From Streptomyces sp. WAC 01529 (lineage in GTDB: Bacteria; Actinomycetota; Actinomycetes; Streptomycetales; Streptomycetaceae), in the NCBI RefSeq assembly GCF_003945545.1, contig NZ_CP029617.1:1341001-1405000 (forward strand): a stretch of DNA of 64,000 nt, given 5' to 3'. Below, in pieces: positions 52,260 through 60,555 of this stretch. Position numbers and translations under genes: made by a program. Positions within the stretch are counted from its first letter, which is position 1. Every line of letters starts with the position of its first letter. The notes below the pieces were generated by a model, which was not told the origin of the DNA, did not search any database, and saw only the letters and a program-made list of their open reading frames with translations.

Positions 52260-52300
52260 GAACTCACCTTCGGGTAACTATGCGGGCGCCCCGCAGAGGA

Positions 52301-52332
52301 GCCCCGTAGGGGCGCGGGGAACTGCGCGACCA
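52301..52332 (-). repeat. Dispersed Streptomyces intergenic repeat, reverse copy
   Basis: Reverse-oriented copy of the repeat found twice at 13411-13503 (tggtcgcgcagttccccgcg on the minus strand). It lies between rplT and the TrmH-like gene. Confidence 0.8.
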
Positions 52333-52393
52333 GCCGGTCACGGCCCGCGGACGGCAGACAAGAGAAGAGGGCAGACGAGAGCCCGAACGCAAG

Positions 52394-52425
52394 CGGACCC
52401 GTAAGCCAAGCGGCTTACGGGTCCG
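52394..52425 (-). terminator. infC-rpmI-rplT operon terminator
   Basis: Perfect 14-bp arms 52394-52407 and 52412-52425 with an AAGC loop, 26 bp past the rplT stop. Confidence 0.9.
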
Positions 52426-52450
52426 AAACAACGCTCAGCTCAGCGCAGCG

Positions 52451-52834
52451 TCACGCGGCCTTGGGCGCGTTGACGTCCGACGGCAGCGCCTTCTGCGCGA
52501 CCTCGACCAGCGCGGCGAACGCGTTCTGGTCGTTGACGGCCAGCTCCGCGAGGATCTTGCGGTCCACCTCGATGTTGGCGGCGTTCAGACCCTGGATGAA
52601 GCGGTTGTAGGTGATGCCGTTGGCGCGGGCAGCGGCGTTGATGCGCTGGATCCACAGCCGACGGAAGTCGCCCTTGCGCTTCTTGCGGTCGTTGTAGTTG
52701 TAGACCAGGGAGTGGGTGACCTGCTCCTTGGCCTTGCGGTACAGGCGCGAGCGCTGACCGCGGTAGCCGCTGGCGGCTTCGAGGATCGCCCGACGCTTCT
52801 TGTGGGCGTTGACTGCCCGCTTGACGCGTGCCAC
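52451..52834 (-). CDS. rplT: Ribosomal protein L20
   Basis: 127 residues, full length. [20 protein letters not shown] and [17 protein letters not shown] form the long basic helix that binds 23S rRNA, and [17 protein letters not shown] the globular part. GTG 52834 has AAGGAG 7 nt upstream. Last gene of infC-rpmI-rplT, 97 bp after rpmI. Confidence 0.98.
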   Translation of the reverse strand: MARVKRAVNAHKKRRAILEAASGYRGQRSRLYRKAKEQVTHSLVYNYNDRKKRKGDFRRLWIQRINAAARANGITYNRFIQGLNAANIEVDRKILAELAVNDQNAFAALVEVAQKALPSDVNAPKAA

Positions 52835-52931
52835 TTGTTAACTCCTTGCAGCGGGGCCGTGGGTTGGACTCACACGACCCGGTTTCGATTGGGTCCCGGT
52901 CAGAGCTCGGGCGCGCGGGGCGCGCCCCGGC

Positions 52932-53126
52932 TCACTTGCCGAGAAGCTTCTTGATCTTCTTGGCGTCGCCCGGGGCCATCTCGGCGTTGCCGGTGAGGCG
53001 ACGCGTCAGGGTGGACGACTTGCGCTCGAGCAGGTGGCGCTTGCCGGCGCGCTCACGGAGCACCTTGCCGGAGCCGGTGATCTTGAAGCGCTTGCTGGCA
53101 CCGCTGTGCGTCTTGTTCTTCGGCAT
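52932..53126 (-). CDS. rpmI: Ribosomal protein L35
   Basis: 64 residues, full length, very basic: [20 protein letters not shown] followed by [20 protein letters not shown] 53126 has GAGGAGAG upstream. A 10-bp hairpin (53158-53167 / 53174-53183) lies between infC and rpmI and may set the ratio of IF3 to L35/L20 or be a processing site. Confidence 0.98.
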   Translation of the reverse strand: MPKNKTHSGASKRFKITGSGKVLRERAGKRHLLERKSSTLTRRLTGNAEMAPGDAKKIKKLLGK

Positions 53127-53232
53127 AGCGCCGTTCTCTCCTCGTCAGTGGCACTCCGATGCCCGGTCGTGAAACCGGGCATCCGGGAACCATATGTGTC
53201 AGTTGGCACCCTCTGGGCTTGCGCCCGGAGGA

Positions 53233-53898
53233 TCAGGCCTCGGCAGGAGCCTCGGCCGGGGCCTCGGCGGGAGCCTCGGAAGGCTCTTCGTCCCCCTCGG
53301 CGGAGTTCTGCGAGCGACCAGGGTTGGCCTTCGCGTCCGCCTTGCGGGCCGCCTGGGCCTCACGGGCCTCGGCCATCGCCTCGGTCTTCTTCTTGTGCGG
53401 ACCGAGAACCATGATCATGTTTCGGCCGTCCTGCTTCGGGTTCGACTCGATGAACCCGAGGTCCTCGACGTCCGAAGCGAGGCGCTGCAGCAGTCGGAAA
53501 CCCAGCTCGGGGCGGGACTGCTCGCGACCACGGAACATGATCGTGATCTTGACCTTGTCGCCCTGCTTGAGGAACCGGACGACGTGACCCTTCTTGGTGT
53601 CATAGTCGTGCGGGTCGATCTTCGGCCGGAGCTTCATCTCCTTGATGACCGTGTGCGCCTGGTTCTTGCGCGCTTCACGGGCCTTCATGGCCGACTCGTA
53701 CTTGAACTTCCCGTAGTCCATGAGCTTGCACACGGGCGGACGGGCGGTAGCCGCCACCTCGACCAGGTCGAGGTCGTACTCCTGCGCAAGTTCCAGGGCC
53801 TTGGCAAGCGGAACAATTCCGACCTGCTCGCCGCTGGGTCCGACAAGTCGCACCTCGGGAACGCGAATCCGGTCGTTGATGCGGGGCTCGGCGCTGAT
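53233..53898 (-). CDS. infC: Translation initiation factor IF-3, with probable ATC start
   Basis: IF3 binds the 30S subunit, checks the initiator tRNA and start codon, and prevents subunit joining. 221 residues: N-domain [20 protein letters not shown], linker helix [15 protein letters not shown]-domain [20 protein letters not shown] to [10 protein letters not shown]. The C-terminus is extended by about 50 residues ending in (APAE) repeats. The start is assigned to ATC 53898, with GAGGAGG 4 nt upstream; homology to IF3 begins exactly there. The only in-frame ATG upstream is at 53979, directly after a U-tract terminator. An AUU/AUC start is how IF3 autoregulates in other bacteria. Confidence 0.93.
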   Translation of the reverse strand: MSAEPRINDRIRVPEVRLVGPSGEQVGIVPLAKALELAQEYDLDLVEVAATARPPVCKLMDYGKFKYESAMKAREARKNQAHTVIKEMKLRPKIDPHDYDTKKGHVVRFLKQGDKVKITIMFRGREQSRPELGFRLLQRLASDVEDLGFIESNPKQDGRNMIMVLGPHKKKTEAMAEAREAQAARKADAKANPGRSQNSAEGDEEPSEAPAEAPAEAPAEA

Positions 53899-53979
53899 GG
53901 ATCCTCCTCGGTAGCACCACGCGACCGTCTGGCGGACAGCCGCGTTACGTCTGTTTCTGGACCAACCGAGCGAGGTCAT

Positions 53980-54010
53980 AAAAAATGCCCCGACCGATCA
54001 CAGAAGGGGC
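53980..54010 (-). terminator. U-tract terminator in the infC leader (candidate attenuator)
   Basis: On the minus strand GCCCC (54010-54006) can pair with GGGGC (53991-53987), followed by A and six U (53985-53980). A U-tract is unusual in this genome. It lies 82 nt before the infC start, inside the leader, so it can only work as an attenuator or as the end of an upstream leader transcript. Confidence 0.55.
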
Positions 54011-54190
54011 TCCACGTACTACCGGAGCACCTCCGCGGTGATCGCGGGGCGCACATCGGGCGACCCGAAGCCGCAGGGCTTCGGTCGCCTGACCGGTGAC
54101 CCGCCGCTCCGGGGAGCGGCCAGGTGGGAGATCGGAGCCTCCACTTGTGGGCCGGATCCTTGCGTTGGCACGCGGGTCTCCGGCCGGTCG
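54011..54190 (-). promoter_or_regulatory. Structured leader region upstream of infC
   Basis: Two GC-rich hairpins are visible: 54061-54087 (11 bp with one bulge) and 54103-54120 (7 bp, 4-nt loop). Together with the U-tract terminator they make a leader of roughly 200 nt. In Bacillus the infC-rpmI-rplT leader is controlled by L20 attenuation; whether this one binds L20, IF3 or nothing is unknown. Confidence 0.45.
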
Positions 54191-54288
54191 TTACACAAGG
54201 TTAGCAGCTCCCCCGGGGCGGGGCGAACCGGCGGGCCCACCGGCTCCCGGGGACCGGTGGCCGCGGTGCTCGGCTTATCGTGTGGGAC

Positions 54289-54666
54289 ATGAGCGACGCG
54301 ACCCCCACCCCCGAGTCCCCCATGGGCGACTCCCCCGACTTCGACACCTTGACCCGTGACATCGCGGACGTGCCCGCGGTCGAGGTGATCACCACGGTGG
54401 CGGTCCACCTGATGAGCGCCGCCGCGGTCAACCTCGGCCTCGCCGAGGGCGGCGAGGGCCACAAGGACCTCGACGAGGCCCGCAAGCTGATCCACTCGCT
54501 GGCCGGTCTGATGGACGCGAGCGCCACGGAGATCAGCTCCTTCCACGCGGCGCCGCTGCGCGACGGCCTGAAGTCGCTGCAGCTGGCGTTCCGCGAGGCG
54601 TCGATCGTGGCGGACGAGCCGGGTCAGGGCCCGGGCGAGAAGTACACGGGCCCGGTCTTCGGCTGA
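54289..54666 (+). CDS. DUF1844 domain protein
   Basis: 125 residues; a four-helix-type domain (VEVITTVAVHLMSAAAVNLG; ARKLIHSLAGLMDASATEIS; LRDGLKSLQLAFREAS) of unknown function, with an acidic Pro-rich N-terminus. It commonly lies next to infC in actinobacteria. TATCGT at 54276-54281 sits 7 nt before ATG 54289 and no ribosome binding site is visible, suggesting a leaderless transcript divergent from infC. Confidence 0.85.
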   Translation: MSDATPTPESPMGDSPDFDTLTRDIADVPAVEVITTVAVHLMSAAAVNLGLAEGGEGHKDLDEARKLIHSLAGLMDASATEISSFHAAPLRDGLKSLQLAFREASIVADEPGQGPGEKYTGPVFG

Positions 54667-54691
54667 GCCCGCACGGCGTGAGCGCGTACGG

Positions 54692-55435
54692 TCACGCCGT
54701 ACGCACGTAGAGGGGCTCGCCCGGTGGCGTCGCCTCGGCCGGCAGAAGTGCCAGGTCGAGGCCGCGCACCAGGCGGGCCCTCAGTGTTTCGTCGGCGGCG
54801 ATGCGGCGGGCCACGCGCTGGGCGGCCTCGGCGGGGTCGGCGGCCGGGTCGAGGACCAGGGCGAGGGTGCCGTCGGAGCTGCCAGGGCCGAGGTGGGCGC
54901 GGAGCACGGCGGGTTCGGCGGCGACGGCCGCGCGCACCGCGCCGGTGACGGCGGGGTCGGCGAGCGGGTCGGCGCTCGCGCGGCCCTCGGCGAGGGCGAG
55001 CAGCGCGGCCCTGCCCAGCTCGTAGGGGACCGGGCCCGCGAGGTCGAGGACGATCGTGTCGGCCTGCTCGTGGGCGGCGGCCTGGAGCGCCTGGTGCAGG
55101 GGGACGGCGACGGGACGGGCCGCCGGGTCCCACAGGGCGAGGGCCTCGATGGAGGTGAAGGCGGGCAGTGCCTTGCGGTGGCCCGCCTTCAGCGTGGGGA
55201 CGGCCATGTCGCTGGTCTTCTCGCGGCGGAGGCCGTTCTCGTCCTCCTCGACCTCGCCGAGGACGGCGACGACGGGGACGAGCAGCCGGGCCTTGGCCAG
55301 AGCTTCGAGTACGGGGCCGTGGGCCGTCCGGTCCTGCGACCAGGCGGTGAGCGCCGCGGCGAGCCGGGGATCGGCGGTGCCGTCGTCGTCGGAGAAGCCG
55401 GGGTCGGGAATGTTCTTGTTCGCCATGTTCGCCAC
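54692..55435 (-). CDS. SseB family protein
   Basis: 247 residues with two SseB-type N-terminal domain repeats: residues ~20-130 (LEALAKARLLVPVVAVLGEV; TLKAGHRKALPAFTSIEALA) and ~130-230 (ALLALAEGRASADPLADPAV). Function in actinobacteria is unknown; the name comes from an E. coli gene. Contains no membrane segment. It begins 10 bp before the mycosin gene end, on the same strand. Confidence 0.85.
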   Translation of the reverse strand: MANMANKNIPDPGFSDDDGTADPRLAAALTAWSQDRTAHGPVLEALAKARLLVPVVAVLGEVEEDENGLRREKTSDMAVPTLKAGHRKALPAFTSIEALALWDPAARPVAVPLHQALQAAAHEQADTIVLDLAGPVPYELGRAALLALAEGRASADPLADPAVTGAVRAAVAAEPAVLRAHLGPGSSDGTLALVLDPAADPAEAAQRVARRIAADETLRARLVRGLDLALLPAEATPPGEPLYVRTA

Positions 55436-55445
55436 GGTGTCGACC

Positions 55446-56693
55446 CTACAGAGGGCCGCCGGGCCGCCTTTCTCGCGGGCCGCGCCTGCCCTCCAGGAGC
55501 TGGGTCACGGCCTCGGGCAGCGGGCCGCGCCGCCCGCGCCACAGATAGATGCCGGCCGCGAGCAGGGCCACGCCGAGGCCGCCCGCGAGGGGTCCGACCC
55601 AGGCGGCGGGGCCGCTGTGTGCCGCTGCCGTGTCGGGGCCCGGGCCGAAGTACTTCTCTCCGTACGCCGCCGGGCGGAGCTTGTCCTGCTTGAGCTTGCC
55701 GGCGCGGGCGAGGGCGGCCGCCGGGTCGATGAGGCCGAAGCCGCGGGAGTCGTCGTGGCCGCCGGGCGGGGCGTCGCGGGCGGTGTTCTCCAGGAGCTGC
55801 TTGATCTGCGCGGGCGTGAGCCGCGGGTGGGCGGCGCGGATCAGGGCGACGGCGCCGGAGACGAAGGCGGAGGCGGCGCTGGTGCCCCAGCCCTCGTAGT
55901 ACTTGCGGTCGGGGTCGGCGATGACGATGTCGTCGCCGGGCGCGGCGACGGTGGCGTACCAGCGGCGGGTGGAGAAGGAGGCGCGGTCGCCGTTCTCGTC
56001 GACGGCCGTCGCGGCGATCACGCCGGGGTAGGCGGCCGGGTAGGAGACGTGGTCGCCGCGCTCGCCGCCGTTGCCCGCGGAGGCGACGACGGCGACGCCC
56101 TTCTTGAGCGCGTACTGGACCGCGGCGTCCTCGGCGGGTTCGGGGTGGGCGGACTTGGAGTCGTCGCCGAGGGAGAGGTTGATGACGTCGGCGCCGTGGT
56201 CGGCGGCCCAGCGGATGCCTTCGGCGAGCGCGTTGCCGCGGGTGTTGCGGGCCTTCTTGCGGGCGGGGTCGCCGTCTTCGAGGATCACGCGGATCGGCAG
56301 GATCTTCGCTTCGGGCGCGATGCCGAGTACGCCGTCGGCGCGGCCCACGCCGTGTCCGTGGCCCGCGATGATGCCGGCCATGGCGGTGCCGTGCCGGGCC
56401 CAGGGGCGGTCGCCGCGGCGGGCGCCGAAGCCGACCATGTCCTTGCCCTCCAGGACGCTGCCCGCGAGGTCCGGGTGCTGGTCGTCGATGCCGGTGTCCA
56501 GGACGGCGACGGTGATGCCGTTGCCCTTGGTGGTCTGCCAGACCTGGTCGGTGCGCATGGCGTCAAGGGCCCACTGCTGGGCGCGGATGCCGTCGTCGGC
56601 GTGGGCCGGGGCGGCGGCGACGAGGGTCAGCGCGGCGGCGACCGCGGCGGTGACCAGTGTCCGACGGGGCCTCGGCGGGCGGCGGTTCCTCAT
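55446..56693 (-). CDS. Mycosin-like subtilisin protease (type VII secretion-associated type)
   Basis: 415 residues: signal peptide ending AAPAHA, subtilase domain, and one C-terminal membrane span (LAGGLGVALLAAGIYLW) with a basic cytoplasmic tail. Catalytic triad: Asp in VAVLDTGIDD, His in RHGTAMAGIIAG, Ser in WGTSAASAFVSG; oxyanion Asn in VVASAGNGGERG. The architecture is that of MycP mycosins, which cluster with ESX/type VII genes in mycobacteria; no EccC or Esx gene is near. The start overlaps the stop of the preceding gene by 1 nt. Confidence 0.92.
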   Translation of the reverse strand: MRNRRPPRPRRTLVTAAVAAALTLVAAAPAHADDGIRAQQWALDAMRTDQVWQTTKGNGITVAVLDTGIDDQHPDLAGSVLEGKDMVGFGARRGDRPWARHGTAMAGIIAGHGHGVGRADGVLGIAPEAKILPIRVILEDGDPARKKARNTRGNALAEGIRWAADHGADVINLSLGDDSKSAHPEPAEDAAVQYALKKGVAVVASAGNGGERGDHVSYPAAYPGVIAATAVDENGDRASFSTRRWYATVAAPGDDIVIADPDRKYYEGWGTSAASAFVSGAVALIRAAHPRLTPAQIKQLLENTARDAPPGGHDDSRGFGLIDPAAALARAGKLKQDKLRPAAYGEKYFGPGPDTAAAHSGPAAWVGPLAGGLGVALLAAGIYLWRGRRGPLPEAVTQLLEGRRGPRERRPGGPL

Positions 56694-58153
56694 CACGCCT
56701 TCTCCGCCTTCGCGATGGTCTTGCGCAGGCCTCGCTCGACGCGGTCGGCGATGCCCTTCGCCTCGTGGCCGAGGCCTGACTGGGCGGGCGCCGAGGCGGT
56801 GTTGCTGCCCATCGCCTCGGTGGCGGGCTCGGGGTCCGTGACGGCGCGGCCGTCGGCGAAGCCGGATACGGCGTACGCGACGACGGGCGCGTCCGGCAGT
56901 ACGGAGACCGTCCAGGAGGCGCGCTGGGCGTCCCCGAAGTGCTCGGCGGCCGTGCCCTTGGCCGCGTACGGCCTCGGCATGAGGTCGGGGCGCCGGTCGA
57001 GTCCCTCTTCCGTGAAACGGTTCCGCAGCGCTCGCATGGCGTCTGCGTCCGCCTTGGTGAACAGCAGGCCCACGGTGGTGACATGGCTGCGGGTGGCGTC
57101 GGTGTAGGTGGCGCGGAGCAGGCGCAGGCAGCCGGCCGGGGCGAGGGCCTTGGCCAGCAGCGGGTCGAAGGCGGCCGCGCAGCCGCTGTCGGGGGCGACG
57201 GCGACGCGGGTCCAGGAGCGGTCGGCGCCGCCGGGGCCCGCGCCCTCGCCCTTGAGGGTGGCCGGGAAGAGCCGGTCGACGGGGACGCTGTGCCAGAGCC
57301 GGCCGGTGACGGCGTACGCGCTGCGGGTGCCGCCGGTGGCGGACGACTCCCCGGTCAGCCAACTCCCGGTGACGGCGCCTCCGATGAGCCCGAGCCCGAG
57401 AACGACGCAGGCCGCGGCGGCGGCCACGCGGCCTGCGGGGCGCGGTCGGGTGGTGGCGGTGTCGTCGTACGCGGCGGGCCGCGCGAAGAACACGAGCCGC
57501 TCGGCGCGGGGCCGGGGCGGCTCGTCGGTGTCGGAGCCGCGCGGGGAGTCCGCGGTCGAAGGCGGGGCGTCGGGGAGACGGGCGGAAGCGGGCGGGGGCG
57601 GCGGGGCTCCGGTGTCGGTGTGACCGGCCTCGCCGTCCTCGGCGAGGTGCTGCGATACGTCATCCGCGCCGAGAACGCCCAGGGCACCCGTGTCCGAGGG
57701 CACGGTGGCGGACCCGCGCAGGGAGCCTGGCGACGAAGGCGGGGCGTCGGGGAGGCGGGCGGAAGCGGGTGGGGGCGGTGGGGCGTCACCGTCGGTGTGA
57801 CCGGCCTCGCCGTCCTCGGCGGGGCGCACTGATACGTCACCCAAGTCCAGGGTGGGGGCGGGTGAGGGGTCCGCCGTGGGCTCGCCCGGTGCCGGAGCGG
57901 TGGTCGTGCGGCGCCTGCCGCGGGCCGCCTCGGTGAAGGGGGCCAGGAGGTCCGCCACTCGGGATGCCTGGTCGGGGTGGCCGGGGGATGCCGTGGGGCG
58001 GGGGACGTCGAGGAGCCAGTCGTCGTCCACCGGGGGGCGTACGTCGGGGAAGCGGGCGGACGGCGCGGGCGGCGGCTCGTCCGGAGGGGACGCGGGGCGG
58101 GGCGGCGCGGTGGGGCGCGGGGGGATCGGGGTGCGTCCCGCCTCCGTGGTCAT
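56693..58153 (-). CDS. Proline-rich single-span protein with an extracytoplasmic domain, partner of the mycosin
   Basis: 486 residues of unknown family. Residues 1-~260 are Pro/Ala/Asp-rich and disordered, with a 59-residue internal duplication (two EDGEAGHTD units). One membrane span (VAAAAACVVLGLGLIGGAV) lies near residue 265, then a ~200-residue outside domain (LWHSVPVDRLFPATLKGE; CLRLLRATYTDATRSHVTTV; GLLFTKADADAMRALRNRF; WTVSVLPDAPVVAYAVSGFA) with two Cys. ATG 58153 has a GAGGAG upstream. Translational coupling to the mycosin suggests one complex in the envelope. Confidence 0.75.
   Translation of the reverse strand: MTTEAGRTPIPPRPTAPPRPASPPDEPPPAPSARFPDVRPPVDDDWLLDVPRPTASPGHPDQASRVADLLAPFTEAARGRRRTTTAPAPGEPTADPSPAPTLDLGDVSVRPAEDGEAGHTDGDAPPPPPASARLPDAPPSSPGSLRGSATVPSDTGALGVLGADDVSQHLAEDGEAGHTDTGAPPPPPASARLPDAPPSTADSPRGSDTDEPPRPRAERLVFFARPAAYDDTATTRPRPAGRVAAAAACVVLGLGLIGGAVTGSWLTGESSATGGTRSAYAVTGRLWHSVPVDRLFPATLKGEGAGPGGADRSWTRVAVAPDSGCAAAFDPLLAKALAPAGCLRLLRATYTDATRSHVTTVGLLFTKADADAMRALRNRFTEEGLDRRPDLMPRPYAAKGTAAEHFGDAQRASWTVSVLPDAPVVAYAVSGFADGRAVTDPEPATEAMGSNTASAPAQSGLGHEAKGIADRVERGLRKTIAKAEKA
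57557..57821 (-). repeat. 88-bp imperfect direct repeat inside the proline-rich protein gene
   Basis: Copies 57557-57644 and 57734-57821 differ at few positions and are offset by 177 bp (59 codons), so the frame is kept. They encode two EDGEAGHTD-PPPPPASARLPDAPPS type units. Confidence 0.85.
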
Positions 58154-58324
58154 GCTCCCCCGTCTCCTCGCGCTCCGGCTGCCGGAACGCTCGGCCCGGC
58201 GAGGCTCCGTGCGCGTCACTCTACGGGCAGACGCGGGGCGTACGAGAACCCAGTCCAGGCCACCGGGCGATCTGCCCGGATCATCCCCCTACCCTCGGGT
58301 AATCGTGTCTGGCAGGCTTCGGCC

Positions 58325-59539
58325 ATGACCGCCCGTGCCGCAGACCGTGCCGCAGACAGGGCCCGTTACGACCGGGCCACCGCACACCTCGACGCGCCCC
58401 TCGCCCTCGTCGACCTGGCGGCTTTCGACGCCAACGCCGACGACCTCGTGCGCCGGGCCGGGGGCAAGCCGATCCGCGTCGCCAGCAAGTCCGTGCGCTG
58501 CCGGGCCCTGCTCGAACGGGTCCTGGCCCGCGACGGCTTCGCCGGGATCATGTCGTTCACCCTCGCCGAGTCGGTATGGCTCGCGCGCTCCGGCTTCGAC
58601 GACGTCCTGCTCGCCTACCCCTCCGCCGACCGCGCCGGTTTCGCCGAGCTGACCGCCGACCCCAAGCTCGCCGCCGCCGTGACGGTGATGGTCGACGACC
58701 CGGCGCAGCTGCGGCTGATCGACGAGGCGAGGGACGGCGGCACGGAAGAGGTGCGGGTCTGTCTGGAGCTGGACACCTCCCTCCAGGTGCTTGGCGGACG
58801 CGTACGGATCGGTGCGCTCCGTTCGCCGCTGCACTCCCCCGCGCAGGTCGCCGCGCTGGCCCGCGCCATCGTCCGGCGGCCCGGGTTCAGACTCGTGGGC
58901 GTGATGGCGTACGAAGGCCATGTCGCGGGGGTGGGCGACGCGGTCGAGGGGCATCCGGCGCGCTCGCGGGCGATCCGGATGATGCAGGCCGCCGCCCGCA
59001 AGGAGCTTGCGGAGCGAAGGGCGCGGACGATCGCGGCGGTGCGGGCCCTCGCGCCGGACCTGGAGTTCGTGAACGGCGGCGGTACGGGCAGCGTGCAGCA
59101 CACCGCGGCCGAGAGCGCGGTGACCGAGATCGCCGCGGGGTCGGGGCTCTTCGTGCCGCGGCTCTTCGACAACTACACGTCCTTCAGCGGGCGTCCGGCC
59201 GCGCTCTTCGCCCAGCCCGTGGTGCGCAGGCCGGGTCCGGGGACCGTGACGGTGCTGGGCGGCGGCTATCCGGCCTCGGGGGTCGCGGGTCCCGACCGCT
59301 CGCCGGTCCCGTATCTGCCCGAGGGGCTGCGGTACGACCCCCAGGAGGGCGCGGGCGAGGTGCAGACGCCGCTGCACGGTCCGCCCGCGGACGATCTGGC
59401 GATCGGCGACAAGGTGTGGTTCCGGCACGCCAAGGCCGGGGAGCTGTGCGAGCGGTTCGAGACGCTGCGTCTGGTGGAGGGCGACAAGGTGACGGGGAGC
59501 GTCCCGACGTACCGGGGCGAGGGCCGCACCTTCCTCTGA
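58325..59539 (+). CDS. Fold-type III PLP enzyme, amino acid deaminase/aldolase (alanine-racemase-like N-domain)
   Basis: 404 residues. The N-terminal alanine-racemase barrel begins LDAPLALVDLAAFDANADDL with the PLP Lys in KPIRVASKSVRCR. FRLVGVMAYEGHVAGVG and DLEFVNGGGTGSVQHT are barrel strands near the cofactor, and the C-terminal domain carries KVWFRHAKAGELCERFETL, including the His and Cys of the D-threonine-aldolase/D-serine-dehydratase type metal site. Likely acts on a D-amino acid or beta-hydroxy amino acid; substrate not assigned. It is divergent from the mycosin operon. Confidence 0.87.
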   Translation: MTARAADRAADRARYDRATAHLDAPLALVDLAAFDANADDLVRRAGGKPIRVASKSVRCRALLERVLARDGFAGIMSFTLAESVWLARSGFDDVLLAYPSADRAGFAELTADPKLAAAVTVMVDDPAQLRLIDEARDGGTEEVRVCLELDTSLQVLGGRVRIGALRSPLHSPAQVAALARAIVRRPGFRLVGVMAYEGHVAGVGDAVEGHPARSRAIRMMQAAARKELAERRARTIAAVRALAPDLEFVNGGGTGSVQHTAAESAVTEIAAGSGLFVPRLFDNYTSFSGRPAALFAQPVVRRPGPGTVTVLGGGYPASGVAGPDRSPVPYLPEGLRYDPQEGAGEVQTPLHGPPADDLAIGDKVWFRHAKAGELCERFETLRLVEGDKVTGSVPTYRGEGRTFL

Positions 59540-59557
59540 GCCCCCTCCGGAGGCCTG

Positions 59558-60505
59558 TTACGGCGTCGCGCCGACGTCCTCGCCCACGCCCCCGCCCGTG
59601 GCGCTGTCGTCGGTCGAGCGGATCCCCTTGATGATGCGTTCCATGTCGGAGAGGGGCGGCGCGCCCTTGGCGACGTTGACGGAGAGGCGCACGATGACCA
59701 TCGGTTCGGAGCCGATGCTCGACTTGAACGCCACCGACTGCACGTACCCTCCGGAGGCCTTTTCGGTCCGGACCCGCCAGCGCACGTAGTAGCCGCTGCG
59801 GCCCGCGACGGCCACCGTGCCCTCCGCGACCTTCTCGTGCCCGGTGATGCGGCCGTAGTACTCGTTGTCGAGGACGTCCTTGCCGTAGACGCTCTTGGTC
59901 GCGTCCTCGATGTCGCCGCGCGCAAGCGCCTTGGGCGAGGTCTCGTCGGTGGAGGTCACGGTCTGCGAGGTGACCCGGCCGTGGCGGCACATGCCCGAGT
60001 CGCCGGGGCAGTCGAAGGTGTCCGGCGTCTGGAGAGTCGGCGCGTCGTGGATGGTGTCCTCGGCCTTCTCCCATCCGTCGATGACGGGCAGCGTGATGCC
60101 GTTGAGGTCGTCGACGAGGACGTTCGGATCGGACGTCGGGGAGGCGGACTTCGACTCCGAGGCGGTCGGCGTCGGGGAGGTCTCGGCCGACGTGCTGGGC
60201 GCGGGACCGCCGCGCGGTTCGCCGTCGTCCTTGCCGAGGACGACGACGCCGGTGACGATCGCCGCGACGAGCACGGCTCCGGCGGTGGCGAGCGCGATGA
60301 ACTTGGCTCGGCCACCGCCGGAGGACGCCGGGGCGATCACCGCGGTCGCGGCGGGGTCCGGCGGGCCGAAGCCCTGCCGCACCGGCGCCGCTTGGGGCTG
60401 CTCGGGTGCGCGCCGGTGCTCGGTCCACGCGGTGCCGTCCCACCAGCGCTCGACGGCGGGCTGGTTCGGGTCCGGGTACCAGCCGGGCGGAGGCGTCATG
60501 CTCAT
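59558..60505 (-). CDS. DUF2510 domain single-span protein
   Basis: 315 residues. The DUF2510 motif at residues ~5-32 (PPGWYPDPNQPAVERWWDGT) is an actinobacterial N-terminal cytoplasmic tag. A membrane span follows (FIALATAGAVLVAAIVTGVV, ~70-90), then a Ser/Thr/Pro linker and a ~180-residue outside domain (LPVIDGWEKAEDTIHDAPTL; GRITGHEKVAEGTVAVAGRS; MERIIKGIR). Role unknown; probably a membrane-anchored extracellular domain. Ends 18 bp from the convergent PLP enzyme gene. Confidence 0.82.
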   Translation of the reverse strand: MSMTPPPGWYPDPNQPAVERWWDGTAWTEHRRAPEQPQAAPVRQGFGPPDPAATAVIAPASSGGGRAKFIALATAGAVLVAAIVTGVVVLGKDDGEPRGGPAPSTSAETSPTPTASESKSASPTSDPNVLVDDLNGITLPVIDGWEKAEDTIHDAPTLQTPDTFDCPGDSGMCRHGRVTSQTVTSTDETSPKALARGDIEDATKSVYGKDVLDNEYYGRITGHEKVAEGTVAVAGRSGYYVRWRVRTEKASGGYVQSVAFKSSIGSEPMVIVRLSVNVAKGAPPLSDMERIIKGIRSTDDSATGGGVGEDVGATP

Positions 60506-60555
60506 CCCGGCACTCTAGGACGTGCCCCGCCGATCAGTACACCGAGGCCCTTCGG

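Noticed and set aside
55446..58153. Presence of a type VII secretion locus
   Set aside because: Only the mycosin and its partner are here; no EccC ATPase, EccB/D/E or WXG100 gene lies within the window.
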